NCBI RefSeq assembly: GCF_000186345.1
Contig: NC_014962.1
Location: 3,500,450-3,564,449 of the forward strand
Length of the DNA stretch: 64,000 bases
Reading direction: 5' to 3'
From: Isosphaera pallida ATCC 43644
Lineage (GTDB): Bacteria > Planctomycetota > Planctomycetia > Isosphaerales > Isosphaeraceae
The notes under the pieces were generated by a model. It was given only the letters and a program-made list of their open reading frames with translations. It was not told the origin of the DNA and made no database searches. Shown here piece by piece: positions 52,902 to 61,563 of the stretch (positions are counted from its first letter, which is position 1; every line of letters begins with the position of its first letter). Both the position numbers and the translations under genes were made by a program.

Positions 52902-53237
52902 TCACTTGGCGAGGGCAAACTTGCCGCGCTCGGTCTTGGTGAAGCGGGACTCCTTGGCCTTGGTCGTGATCTCGCGGAGGATGGCGGCGTACAGCGTGGC
53001 GGCGGGCATCTTGCCGTTGGGGCTGGTCCAGTACCCCTTCGCCGCCATCGCGTCGATCATCTCCTGGCAGGTCATCGCCTGGCCCGTCTCGCCCAGCACC
53101 TTGGCGGCGGCGTCCAGGCAGCCGACCTTCTTCGGCTTGGCCTCGGCTTCGGGCTTGGCCTTGGCGGGCTTCGCCTTCGGGGCCTTCTTGCCCGCGTCCG
53201 CCGGGGCCTCGGTCTTGGGGGTCTTCTTCTTCGCCAT
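52902..53237 (-). CDS. HARE-HTH (winged helix) protein with Lys/Ala-rich N terminus
   Basis: 111 residues. A histone H1-like basic N terminus (MAKKKTPKTEAPADAGKKAP, then KPAKAKPEAEAKPKKVG) precedes a HARE-HTH domain: CLDAAAKVLGETGQAMTCQE, MIDAMAAKGYWTSPNGKMPA, TLYAAILREI. Likely a DNA-binding protein. Oriented against the flanking phage genes, so perhaps expressed in lysogeny. Confidence 0.78.
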   Translation of the reverse strand: MAKKKTPKTEAPADAGKKAPKAKPAKAKPEAEAKPKKVGCLDAAAKVLGETGQAMTCQEMIDAMAAKGYWTSPNGKMPAATLYAAILREITTKAKESRFTKTERGKFALAK

Positions 53238-53377
53238 GTTGCGTCTCCCTGTACGGGGTTGCGGAAATCGGCGACGCGACCGTCGCGCTGCCAACGTCAG
53301 GGCAGTCAGTTACCTCGCGTTCCGCCATACAGCAAGCGCAGTTCGAGCGGAATTCTGAAGGTTTTTCCGGGGGCGCG

Positions 53378-53602
53378 ATGATGGCCGAGGACCGTGAACA
53401 TTCGCCGACAGGCGGCCTGAACCCGAACGCCCTGAGCGTGGCGGACGCCGCCCGGCTGCTCACGCGGATCGGCGGCCGGCCGGTCACCGCGGAGATGCTC
53501 CAGGCCGACATCGGCGCGGGAGCACCGACCAACGCCGACGGGACGATCAACCTCGTCCACTACGCCGCCTGGCTGCTGAAGGAGACGGGCCGTGGCGATT
53601 GA
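53378..53602 (+). CDS. Small DNA-binding-like protein before terminase (possible small subunit)
   Basis: 74 residues. LSVADAARLLTRIGGRPVTA, EMLQADIGAGAPTNADGTIN and LVHYAAWLLKE look like a winged-helix/excisionase-type fold. It overlaps the large terminase start by 11 bp, the slot of a small terminase subunit, which is normally longer. The 140 bp before it form a divergent control region without recognised motifs. Confidence 0.55.
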   Translation: MMAEDREHSPTGGLNPNALSVADAARLLTRIGGRPVTAEMLQADIGAGAPTNADGTINLVHYAAWLLKETGRGD

Positions 53603-55859
53603 CCCGCGCAAGCTGCGACCGAGCGAGCTGTGCCGGCTGCTCAACTCGACCCCGCTGGGCGAGGTGATCAACGAGCGGCAGCTCCACCGCCATCGGAGCC
53701 GGGCCGGCCTGCGCATCGGCGACGCCCGGCACATGGACCTGCTGCGCTACGTCGCCTGGCTGGTGCAGCTGCGACACGCGCCGAGGCCCGAGCCGGACGG
53801 CGACCCCTACGAGAAGCTCAAGGGGCGTGCCCGCGCCCGGAACATCGCCCTGTCGCTGGCCGGCCGGGACATTGGCGAGTTGCCGGCGGTTGTGAACCCG
53901 GGGCGGAAGGCGCAGGCCGAATCCAACTTCCGCTTCTTCTGCGAGTCGTACTTCCCGCTGACCTTCCACCTGCCGTGGTCCAAGGACCACCTGAAGGTCA
54001 TCGCCCGCATCGAACAGGCCGTGTTGCGCGGCGGCCTGTTCGCGCTGGCCATGCCGCGCGGCAGCGGCAAGAGCACCATCTGCGAGTGCGCCTGCATCTG
54101 GGCCGTGCTGTACGGGCACCGCGAGTTCGTGTGCCTGATCGGCTCGGACGAGGGGCACGCGATGGACATGCTCGACTCCATCAAGATGGAGCTGGACGGC
54201 AACGACCTCTTGCTGGAGGACTTCCCCGAGGTCGTCTACCCGATCCAGTGCCTCGACGGCATTGCTAACCGCTGCAAGGGTCAGCTCTACAAGGGTGAGC
54301 GGACGCACATTGGCTGGACGGCCAGGGAGATCGTGCTGCCGACGGTCCCCGAGAGCAAGGCGAGCGGGGCCATCATCAAGGTCGCGGGCATCACCGGCCG
54401 CATCCGCGGCATGAAGTACAAGCGGGCCGACGGCAAGACGGTGCGGCCCAGCCTCGTCGTCCTCGACGACCCTCAGACCGACGAGTCGGCGCGGTCGCTG
54501 TCGCAGTGTGCCACGCGCGAGAGCATTCTGGCGGGAGCGGTGTTGGGTTTGGCCGGCCCCGGCAAGAAGATCAGCGGCATCATGCCCTGCACGGTGATCC
54601 GGCCGGGCGACATGGCCGACAACATCCTCGACCGCGACAAGCACCCGGAGTGGAACGGCGAGCGCACCAAGATGGTCTACTCATTCCCCGCCAACGAGAA
54701 GCTCTGGCAGCAGTACGCCGAGCTGCGCGCCGAGAGCATGCGCCAGGGGAACGCCGGCGAGGAGGCCACCGAGTTCTATCGTCAGAACCGAGAGGCTATG
54801 GACGCGGGGGCGGTCGTCGCCTGGCCGGAGCGGTTCAACCACGACGAGCTGTCGGCCGTCCAGCACGCCATGAACCTGAAGCTCCAGGACGAGGCCGCCT
54901 TCTTCGCCGAGTACCAGAACGAGCCCTTGCCCGAGGAGGTCGCCGGCGACGACGAGCTGACGGCCGACCAGATCGCCGGCAAGCTCAACCGGATGAAGCG
55001 CGGCGAGGTGCCCATCGGCTGCAACCACCTGACCACGTTCATCGACGTGCAGGCCAACCTGCTCTTCTACGTCGTGGCGGCCTGGGAGGACGACTTCACC
55101 GGCTACGTCATTGACTACGGCACCTTCCCCGACCAGAAGCGGCCGTACTTCACCCTCCGCGACGCCCGCCTTACGCTGGCAGGAGTGACCGGGGCGGCCG
55201 GGCTGGAAGGGGCGATCTACGCGGGCCTGGAGAAGCTGACGGCCAACCTGCTCGGCCGCGCCTGGCGGCGGGACGACGGGGCCGAACTGCGGATCGAGCG
55301 CTGCCTGATCGACGCCAACTGGGGCTCGGCGACCGATGTGGTCTACCAGTTCTGCCGGCAGTCGGCCCACGCGGGGATCGTGCTGCCCAGCCACGGGCGG
55401 TTCGTGGGCGCGTCGAGTCAGCCGTTCAGCGAGTACAAGCGCCGGCCGGGCGACCGCGTCGGGCACAACTGGCGCATCCCCAACGTCCACGGCAAGCGGG
55501 CCGTGCGGCACGGGGTCTTCGACACCAACTACTGGAAGTCCTTCGTCCACGCCCGCTTGGCCGTGCCGATGGGCGACCGGGGATGCCTGTCGCTCTTCGG
55601 CGACAAGCCGGAGATGCACCGTCTCTTCGCGGAGCACCTGACCGCCGAGTACCGGGTGAAGACCGAGGGCCGCGGCCGCACCGTGGACGAGTGGAAGCCG
55701 CGTCCGGAGCGGGGCGACAACCACTGGCTCGACTGCCTGGTCGGTTGCGCCGTGGCGGCTTCCATGCAGGGCGTGGTCTTGCCGGGCACGGACGGCCAGG
55801 CTCCCGCCAAGCGCGAGCGCCTCAGCTTCGCCAAGATGCAGAAAACCAAACGCCGTTGA
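53592..55859 (+). CDS. Phage terminase large subunit
   Basis: 755 residues from GTG 53592. An N-terminal HTH-like domain precedes NFRFFCESYFPLTFHLPWSK. ATPase: LFALAMPRGSGKSTICECAC (Walker A), RPSLVVLDDPQTDESARSLS (Walker B-like). Nuclease: TTFIDVQANLLFYVVAAWED (first Asp), LRIERCLIDANWGSATDVVY (second Asp), and GDNHWLDCLVGCAVAAS (third acidic residue). It belongs to the GpA-like group that packages DNA. Unusually it is at the far end of the plus-strand operon, on the other strand from the portal. Confidence 0.93.
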   Translation: MAIDPRKLRPSELCRLLNSTPLGEVINERQLHRHRSRAGLRIGDARHMDLLRYVAWLVQLRHAPRPEPDGDPYEKLKGRARARNIALSLAGRDIGELPAVVNPGRKAQAESNFRFFCESYFPLTFHLPWSKDHLKVIARIEQAVLRGGLFALAMPRGSGKSTICECACIWAVLYGHREFVCLIGSDEGHAMDMLDSIKMELDGNDLLLEDFPEVVYPIQCLDGIANRCKGQLYKGERTHIGWTAREIVLPTVPESKASGAIIKVAGITGRIRGMKYKRADGKTVRPSLVVLDDPQTDESARSLSQCATRESILAGAVLGLAGPGKKISGIMPCTVIRPGDMADNILDRDKHPEWNGERTKMVYSFPANEKLWQQYAELRAESMRQGNAGEEATEFYRQNREAMDAGAVVAWPERFNHDELSAVQHAMNLKLQDEAAFFAEYQNEPLPEEVAGDDELTADQIAGKLNRMKRGEVPIGCNHLTTFIDVQANLLFYVVAAWEDDFTGYVIDYGTFPDQKRPYFTLRDARLTLAGVTGAAGLEGAIYAGLEKLTANLLGRAWRRDDGAELRIERCLIDANWGSATDVVYQFCRQSAHAGIVLPSHGRFVGASSQPFSEYKRRPGDRVGHNWRIPNVHGKRAVRHGVFDTNYWKSFVHARLAVPMGDRGCLSLFGDKPEMHRLFAEHLTAEYRVKTEGRGRTVDEWKPRPERGDNHWLDCLVGCAVAASMQGVVLPGTDGQAPAKRERLSFAKMQKTKRR

Positions 55860-55933
55860 CCATTCCCAACCGCCGGACAGCGCACTGATCGCCGAGCGAA
55901 GGTCGCTGTGGGCAACTCCCAAGGAGATGTCCC

Positions 55934-56140
55934 ATGCGACCATTCGATGACTCGGACCTTACCCCGCCAGACCGCTTCCGTGAGATCGCCGCTCTGCTCG
56001 CCGTCGGCGTGCTCCGCCTCCGCGCGCGGGCCGACGCCGCCGATCCAGGCCAGCATTCTGCCCCAGAAAATCCAGAGAAAACCGGCAACAGTTGCCTTGA
56101 GCTTTCGGAGAAAACCGTGCTCAGTGTCCACACCGGTTAA
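55934..56140 (+). CDS. Small unrecognised protein preceding the integration module
   Basis: 68 residues with AAGGAGA 6 nt before the ATG. DRFREIAALLAVGVLRLRAR in the middle is a motif I associate with short proteins next to recombinase modules. No known function. Confidence 0.55.
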   Translation: MRPFDDSDLTPPDRFREIAALLAVGVLRLRARADAADPGQHSAPENPEKTGNSCLELSEKTVLSVHTG

Positions 56141-56172
56141 CCGTTTCCGAGACGCCGAGAAAGGAGAACCAC

Positions 56173-56670
56173 ATGGACACCAACGTCGGGAAAGAACTGG
56201 CCGCGCTGCAGCGGCTGACCGTCAAAGAGCTGCGGACCCGGTACGCCGAGGTCTTCGGCGAAGCGACCAACGCCAACAACCGGGCCTGGCTCGTCAAGCG
56301 CCTCGCCTGGCGGCTGCAGGCCCTGGCCGAAGGCGACCTGTCCGAACGCGCTCGTCGCCGGGCTGCCGAGTTGGCCAGCGACGCCGACCTGCGCCTGAAC
56401 CCGCCCAAGGCCCTGCCTGCCGTGCCTGCCTCGGAGCGGACCACCGCTCACGTCCTCGCCTTCAGACCGGACGACCGCCTGCCGCCGCCGGGCACCGTCC
56501 TCACCCGCCGCTACAAGGGCGAAGTACTGCAGGTGAAAGTTCTGCCGCACGGCTTCGAGTACGAGGGCGAGGTCTACGGCTCGCTCAGCGCCGTCGCCAA
56601 GGCGATCACCGGCTCGCACTGCAACGGCTATCTGTTTTTCCGCCTCGGCGACAAAGGGGGTGACGCATGA
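56173..56670 (+). CDS. DUF2924 protein
   Basis: 165 residues, AAAGGAGA before the ATG. LAALQRLTVKELRTRYAEVF, NNRAWLVKRLAWRLQALAEG, PPGTVLTRRYKGEVLQVKVL and EYEGEVYGSLSAVAKAITGS are DUF2924 hallmarks. The family nearly always sits beside a serine recombinase; here it overlaps it by ATGA. It probably binds DNA and assists recombination, but the role is not established. Confidence 0.9.
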   Translation: MDTNVGKELAALQRLTVKELRTRYAEVFGEATNANNRAWLVKRLAWRLQALAEGDLSERARRRAAELASDADLRLNPPKALPAVPASERTTAHVLAFRPDDRLPPPGTVLTRRYKGEVLQVKVLPHGFEYEGEVYGSLSAVAKAITGSHCNGYLFFRLGDKGGDA

Positions 56671-58259
56671 ACCGCAACATCAAGAACCCCAAGCCGGCCA
56701 CGCTGCCGGTCGTCCGCTGTGCCGTCTACACCCGCAAGTCCACCGAGGAGGGCCTCGAGCAGGAGTTCAACTCACTCGACGCCCAGCGCGAGGCCGGCGA
56801 GGCGTTCGTGGCCAGCCAGCGGCAGGAGGGTTGGACCTGCCTGCCGGAGCGTTACGACGACGGCGGCTTCACCGGCGGCAACATGGAACGTCCGGCCCTG
56901 CAGCGGCTGCTCGCCGACATCGAGGCGGGCAAGATCGACTGCGTGGTCGTCTACAAGGTGGACCGCCTGAGCCGCTCGCTGCTCGACTTCGCCCAGATGA
57001 TGCAGACCTTTGACAAGCACCGCGTCTCCTTCGTGTCCGTCACGCAACAGTTCAACACCGCCACGTCGATGGGCCGGCTGGTGCTGAACGTGCTCCTGTC
57101 GTTCGCGCAGTTCGAGCGCGAGATCATCTCCGAGCGCACCCGGGACAAGATCGCCGCCACGCGCCGCAAGGGCAAGTGGGCCGGTGGGCACCCGCTCCTC
57201 GGCTACGACGTGGACCCGCGCGGCTTCCGGCTGGTCGTCAACGAGGCCGAGGCCGTCCGCGTGCGGGCCATCTTTAACCTCTACCTCGAACACGAGGCTT
57301 TGCTGCCGGTCGTGCAGGAGCTGGAGCGGCGCGGCTGGGTCAACAAGCGCTGGACCACCCGCAAGGGCCGCGAGCGCGGCGGCCAGCCCTTCGAACGCAC
57401 CAGCCTGTACCGCCTGCTGACCAACGTCGCCTACGTCGGCAAGGTCCGCTACAAGGACGAGGTCCACGACGGCGAGCACCCCGGCATCGTCGATCCCGCC
57501 GACTTCCAGCGCGTTCAGACGCTTTTGCAGCGCAACGGCCAGACCCGCGGCGCGCCGGTGCGGAACAAGTTCGGCGCCTTGCTCAAGGGGATCATCCGCT
57601 GCGTCCCCTGCGACTGCGCCATGACGCCGTCGCACACGACCCGCAACGGCAGCAAGCGCTACCGCTACTACGTTTGCTCCAGCGCCCAGAAGCGAGGCTG
57701 GAACACCTGCCCGTCCAAATCGATCCCCGCCGCCCAGATCGAGGAGTTCGTGGTCGGCCAGATCAAGTGCATCGGCCAAGACCGGGCCCTGCTCGCAGAG
57801 GTCCTCGCCCAGGCCCGCCAGCAAGACGGCGCCCGCACGAGCGAGCTGGAGGCCGAGCAGCGGAGCCTGGAAAAAGACCTGACCCGCTGGCACGCCGAGC
57901 TGCGCAAGCTCTCTTGCCAGCTCCGGCCGGGCGACGACAACGGCTCGATCATTTCCCGGCTGGCCGATCTGCAGGAACGGATCGGCCTGGTCGAAGGGCG
58001 GATGCGGAAGGTCCGCGAGCAAATCCAGACGGTCCAGCAGCAGTTGCTGGACGAAGAAGAGACGGCCGTGGCCATGTCGGTCTTCGACCCAGTCTGGGAG
58101 GCGCTGACGCCCCGCGAGCAGGCCCGCGTGATCGGGCTGCTGGTCGAGCGCGTGGACTACGACGGGGCCTCGGGCAAAGTGTCCATCACCTTCCACCCCA
58201 CGGGCATCAAGGCGCTGGCGCAGCAGCTCGCCGACCAGCGCCGGGAGAAAACCGCATGA
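56667..58259 (+). CDS. Large serine recombinase, probable prophage integrase
   Basis: 530 residues. Catalytic AVYTRKSTEEGLEQEFNSLD with Ser25, VVYKVDRLSRSLLDFAQMMQ and FAQFEREIISERTRDKIAAT. Recombinase domain: HPLLGYDVDPRGFRLVVNEA, TNVAYVGKVRYKDEVHDGEH. Zinc ribbon: IRCVPCDCAMTPSHTTRNGS with YYVCSSAQKRGWNTCPSKSI. A coiled-coil region (about 385-450) is typical of phage serine integrases. It sits between DUF2924 and a small HTH protein, all overlapping. Confidence 0.94.
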   Translation: MNRNIKNPKPATLPVVRCAVYTRKSTEEGLEQEFNSLDAQREAGEAFVASQRQEGWTCLPERYDDGGFTGGNMERPALQRLLADIEAGKIDCVVVYKVDRLSRSLLDFAQMMQTFDKHRVSFVSVTQQFNTATSMGRLVLNVLLSFAQFEREIISERTRDKIAATRRKGKWAGGHPLLGYDVDPRGFRLVVNEAEAVRVRAIFNLYLEHEALLPVVQELERRGWVNKRWTTRKGRERGGQPFERTSLYRLLTNVAYVGKVRYKDEVHDGEHPGIVDPADFQRVQTLLQRNGQTRGAPVRNKFGALLKGIIRCVPCDCAMTPSHTTRNGSKRYRYYVCSSAQKRGWNTCPSKSIPAAQIEEFVVGQIKCIGQDRALLAEVLAQARQQDGARTSELEAEQRSLEKDLTRWHAELRKLSCQLRPGDDNGSIISRLADLQERIGLVEGRMRKVREQIQTVQQQLLDEEETAVAMSVFDPVWEALTPREQARVIGLLVERVDYDGASGKVSITFHPTGIKALAQQLADQRREKTA

Positions 58260-58669
58260 CGACCCCGCTGACCTTAGAGTGCAAGGTCCACTTCCACCGC
58301 CGCGGGCGCGGCAGCCGGAAGGAACTGCGGCCGGGCGAGGAGCCGTTGCCCGCCGTGGAGCCGGGCCGGGTGCCGCGGGTCGCCCGGCTCATGGCCCTGG
58401 CCATCCGCTTCGACGGGCTGCTCCGCGACGGGGTGATCGCCAGCTACACCGAGCTGGCGGCCCTCGGCCACGTGACGCGGCCCCGCGTCAGCCAGATCAT
58501 GAACCTGCTGCAGCTGGCCCCCGACATCCAGGAGGAGATCCTGTTCCTACCTCGGACGGTCCGCGGCCGCGACTCGCTGCAGCTGCGCCAGCTGCAACCC
58601 ATTGCCGCCGTCCTTGATTGGCGCAAGCAGCGGCGCCTGTGGCGGGAGCTGCTCGCCGCCGCGCGGTAA
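58256..58669 (+). CDS. Small HTH protein of the recombinase module
   Basis: 137 residues, ATGA overlap with the recombinase. RVPRVARLMALAIRFDGLLR, SYTELAALGHVTRPRVSQIM and NLLQLAPDIQEEILFLP form a ParB/KorB-like helix-turn-helix. This protein regularly follows DUF2924-recombinase pairs. Possibly a directionality factor or regulator of the module. Confidence 0.8.
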   Translation: MTTPLTLECKVHFHRRGRGSRKELRPGEEPLPAVEPGRVPRVARLMALAIRFDGLLRDGVIASYTELAALGHVTRPRVSQIMNLLQLAPDIQEEILFLPRTVRGRDSLQLRQLQPIAAVLDWRKQRRLWRELLAAAR

Positions 58670-58737
58670 GGCACTGCCGTTCAAGTCTTTGCGACCCCTA
58701 CGACCCGCACCGGCGGGTCGTTCTCGTCACCGGCCGC

Positions 58738-58767
58738 TTGATGCCGACCTGGAAGTATAGTATACTT
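58738..58767 (+). promoter_or_regulatory. Promoter of the cargo pair with overlapping palindrome
   Basis: TTGATG (58738-58743), 17-nt spacer, TATACT (58761-58766); the start codon at 58854 is about 80 nt after the expected transcription start. A perfect palindrome, AAGTATAGTATACTT (58753-58767), covers the -10 box and looks like an operator. Confidence 0.6.
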
Positions 58768-58853
58768 GCGTACACTTTAACCAGGCGTGTGGCCCTTCCC
58801 AGCCGACCCACGCCAGCGCTCATCCTCCCCCGTCACAAGCATCGAGGTGACAC

Positions 58854-60044
58854 ATGGCAACCTTTCGACTCCGACGCTTCTCCAACCCGGAAGTCCTCCG
58901 GGCCATCGCACCGAGGAGGCTGATCGCCTTCCTCGAACCGCACCGCGCGTTCTTCGAGGCGCGCGGCCTCGTCTTCCCGCGTGCCCCCAGCACAGGTCCG
59001 ATTGACTACGAGGCGCTGGTCGATCTCTTCATGGACCCGGGGGCGGGCCTGCCCAAGGAGCTGCTCGACGCACTCTTCCTCGTAGACGAGATGGCCACGC
59101 CGCACGGCATGGACGCCCTCCTGGAGGACGCCCGCTGCTCCGGCCTGCCCCTGGACGAGGCCGCCGAGGACTCGCCCGCCGACGTTGCCGTCCAGGTCTG
59201 GCTCCTGGACTGCCGCCTCCTCGAAAGCAAGCACGCCGAGCAGTTCCTCGTCCGGCCGCGCTCCTTCGAGTGCTACCAGACCGGCAGAGCCAAGGTTCCG
59301 CCCTTCACGTTGCCGGACACTACCGTCTGCGGCAACCTCGAACGCGACCTGGATGACTGGTTCGAGGAGAAGAAGCGCGGCCGCGGTACGCGCGTGTTCG
59401 TCTACCCTCGCGAGGACGGCGTCTGGTTCCTGGTCCGCCACGGCGAGCCGTTCAAGCGCGAGGAGAGCCTCAACGGCCCCGAGACGGTCAGCGTCTGCTA
59501 CCGCCCCCTGAAGTACGACGTGCTCGTCTACCAGCCGCAGATCGGCGAGCTGCGGGTCAACGCCCGCTCCAAGCACGAGAAGCGCCTGTACCGCACGCAG
59601 TTCGGCAAGCACTTCTTCGGCGACGAGGACTTCTTCCCCGGCGACAGCAAGTACACGCTGGAGCCGCTGCTGACGCGCGGCGAGGCGGCGCTGGCCTGCG
59701 TGGACGTGCCCGGCATGGAATGGGTCCGGCTCCGCGAGGCGCACTTCTTCCTGGGCGGCCCGTCCAACGAGGTCCAGTCCCACCGGGCCGACGACGTCTT
59801 CGCGGCGTTCCGGTCGCGGGACGGCAAGCCGCCCGCGGGCCGGATCATCCGCGCCGTCTTCCAGGTGAAGTTCACGGACTCCAAGCGGCCGCGCTCCGTG
59901 ACGATCCGCCCGTCGAACATCGCGCAGTACACCCGCGACGACGACGCGGAGCTGGTCGAGCAGTGGCTCAGGCGGCGGGGGTTCATCCTCGCGGGTGCCG
60001 ACACGGGAAGGGGGGAGGGCCATGCGACTCTGGCAAGCGCTTGA
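58854..60044 (+). CDS. Cargo gene A, unrecognised 396-residue protein
   Basis: GAGGTG before the ATG. Starts ATFRLRRFSNPEVLRAIAPR with a helical N-terminal third. The middle has RLLESKHAEQFLVRPRSFEC, LERDLDDWFEEKKRGRGTRV and FVYPREDGVWFLVRHGEPFK. The last part is RVNARSKHEKRLYRTQFGKH and VTIRPSNIAQYTRDDDAELV. No transmembrane segments or nucleotide-binding motif. The beta-rich middle with paired His/Glu and basic residues could be a nuclease or WYL-like ligand-binding domain, but I cannot assign it. It overlaps gene B by 23 bp, lies directly beyond the prophage integrase and has its own promoter: typical defence-cargo placement. Confidence 0.75.
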   Translation: MATFRLRRFSNPEVLRAIAPRRLIAFLEPHRAFFEARGLVFPRAPSTGPIDYEALVDLFMDPGAGLPKELLDALFLVDEMATPHGMDALLEDARCSGLPLDEAAEDSPADVAVQVWLLDCRLLESKHAEQFLVRPRSFECYQTGRAKVPPFTLPDTTVCGNLERDLDDWFEEKKRGRGTRVFVYPREDGVWFLVRHGEPFKREESLNGPETVSVCYRPLKYDVLVYQPQIGELRVNARSKHEKRLYRTQFGKHFFGDEDFFPGDSKYTLEPLLTRGEAALACVDVPGMEWVRLREAHFFLGGPSNEVQSHRADDVFAAFRSRDGKPPAGRIIRAVFQVKFTDSKRPRSVTIRPSNIAQYTRDDDAELVEQWLRRRGFILAGADTGRGEGHATLASA

Positions 60045-61068
60045 GGCGCTCCCCGGCCCGGCGGCGGTGCTGGCCGAGTGGCGCCGGCTCGCCGGCGCGG
60101 AGGGGCTGGACCTGCTGACGCCCTACCTGCAGCCCCTGCCGAGGCTGGCGGCCTCCTACCCGCGCCTGGTCGGCGGCGAGCCCACCTACCCGTATGAGGT
60201 CGTCGAGCACGGGCCGGACGATTTCGTCGGGGTCTGCCCCGAAACCGAAGACCGCATCGTGCTCGCCCGGAACGACCTGGTCATCTACGAGCTGGACTGG
60301 CCCCTGTTCCTGGCCGACATCGCGGCGGCGCTGGGCTTCCAGTATCGGGCTGCCGGCACGGACGGCCTCCCGGCGGCGACGCGCCTGGTCGGCGACTACC
60401 GGCCGGCCGCGGGCTACTCGTTCCCGGTCTACCTGACCGTCCCGCTGGAGTCCCGCAGCCTGACGGGCGCGGTTTGCATGCTCGTCTCGTTGAGCGACGG
60501 CGCGTTCGTGCTCTCGACACCGACCCGGTGTCGGCTGCGCCCGGACGCGCAGCAGATCCTGGAGCGGAAGAGGTGCTGTTTCCTCCCGCTGGAGGAAGCC
60601 CTGGCCGCGACAGGGCCGAGACAGTGGCAGGCCACGGAGGCGGCCGTTCAGGCGCTGCAGGGCTTCACCGGTCTGCACGTCCCTTCACCCGAGGCGAACG
60701 ACGGGACGGCCTTCTTCCCCACGCCGGCAGGTGCGACCTGGGCCGACCTCAGCATCCGCTTCGTCGATGGCCACTCCGTGGCGGTCCGTGTCGGGGCCGC
60801 GGGCGGGACGTACCACTACGCGCAGATGGGCATGGCCGACGGCCGCAACGCCAGCCCGACCAAGCAGTGGGAGCTGCTCCAGGTTCTGGCCCGGAACCAC
60901 GGCGTGCTGACCTGGAAGAGCCCGGACGCTAGCCGCAAGAACAAGAAGCGGCGGGAGCTGCTGGCCAGGGACCTGAAGGCGTTCTTCCGCATCGACGGCG
61001 AGCCGATCGTGGCGACCGACGACGGCAAGGGCTGGCGGACCACCTTCGCGCTGGCGTCGGACGCCTGA
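60022..61068 (+). CDS. Cargo gene B, unrecognised 348-residue protein with C-terminal winged-helix-like end
   Basis: ATG at 60022 after a GGGGGGAGGG site. RLWQALEALPGPAAVLAEWR, then PYEVVEHGPDDFVGVCPETE, DRIVLARNDLVIYELDWPLF and LADIAAALGFQYRA. The last 90 residues (SPTKQWELLQVLARNHGVLT, KNKKRRELLARDLKAFFRID) look like a winged helix of the two-component regulator type. Translationally coupled to gene A. No known family recognised; a DNA-binding or sensing partner of A is the likely role. Confidence 0.72.
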   Translation: MRLWQALEALPGPAAVLAEWRRLAGAEGLDLLTPYLQPLPRLAASYPRLVGGEPTYPYEVVEHGPDDFVGVCPETEDRIVLARNDLVIYELDWPLFLADIAAALGFQYRAAGTDGLPAATRLVGDYRPAAGYSFPVYLTVPLESRSLTGAVCMLVSLSDGAFVLSTPTRCRLRPDAQQILERKRCCFLPLEEALAATGPRQWQATEAAVQALQGFTGLHVPSPEANDGTAFFPTPAGATWADLSIRFVDGHSVAVRVGAAGGTYHYAQMGMADGRNASPTKQWELLQVLARNHGVLTWKSPDASRKNKKRRELLARDLKAFFRIDGEPIVATDDGKGWRTTFALASDA

Positions 61069-61287
61069 CGACCGGGGGCGCGCGATTGTTCGTACCCGCG
61101 AGCGTAAGAGCAGTGGTAACTCGGTGGGGTATGGTTACGCGAGAGTCTGAGAGTTTTGGCGGGAGAGTTTCGGGGGGCGAACGTAATCCTGGGGGTTGCA
61201 CTCGCACCCCGAATGCTCTCGCCCGAACCAGAGAGTGCCGGAGGCGGGGCCAGGGACGCAAAAACCACGGAAAAAGGCCACAAACAC

Positions 61288-61319
61288 GAAACGCCGAGGC
61301 CACTGGCTCTCGGCGTTTC
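61288..61319 (-). terminator. Bidirectional terminator-like hairpin downstream of tRNA-Asn
   Basis: An 11-bp perfect stem (61288-61298 with 61309-61319, GAAACGCCGAG paired with CTCGGCGTTTC) and a 10-nt loop. It lies 45 nt past the 3-prime end of the tRNA on the minus strand. It could also stop transcripts from cargo gene B. The rest of 61069-61363 shows no gene. Confidence 0.55.
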
Positions 61320-61363
61320 TCGGTAACCCGTGTGTCCGGTCTGCTCGATACCAGACCAGTCAG

Positions 61364-61436
61364 CTCCCCGACAAGGACTCGAACCTTGAACCTAGCGGTT
61401 AACAGCCGCTCGCTCTACCGATTGAGCTATCGGGGA
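61364..61436 (-). tRNA. tRNA-Asn (GTT)
   Basis: 73 nt on the minus strand folds into a complete cloverleaf: acceptor TCCCCGA/TCGGGGA, D-arm GCTC/GAGC, anticodon arm AGCGG-CTGTTAA-CCGCT, T-arm CAAGG-TTCGAGT-CCTTG, discriminator G. The anticodon GTT (plus-strand 61401-61403) reads asparagine codons. CCA is not encoded. Confidence 0.96.
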
Positions 61437-61563
61437 TCACAACCGCCACCGACCCACTCAGCCGGTCGGTCGTGGTCGTCGCTCATGTGCGTCCCAACTA
61501 TATCAAACTGGGTCGTGAAATCAAGACCTTCGCCGGCGAACGTGAACGTGTTCCGGGGGCGGG

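Larger units (their letters stand above)
27205..58669. mobile_element. Siphovirus-like prophage with divergent arms
   Basis: Contains portal, protease-capsid fusion, decoration, head-completion, tail tube, tail-assembly, tape-measure and fibre genes on the minus strand (42005 down to 27205). Recombination, helicase, primase, methyltransferase and terminase genes lie on the plus strand (43497 up to 55859), followed by a serine-recombinase integration module (56173-58669). Ends are approximate; attachment sites were not found. No holin or endolysin was recognised. All structural frames are intact, so it may be functional. Confidence 0.85.

Noticed and set aside
61364-61436. tRNA-Asn as attachment site of the island
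   Set aside because: No second copy of the tRNA 3-prime end was found near the other end of the mobile region, and serine integrases rarely use tRNA genes.
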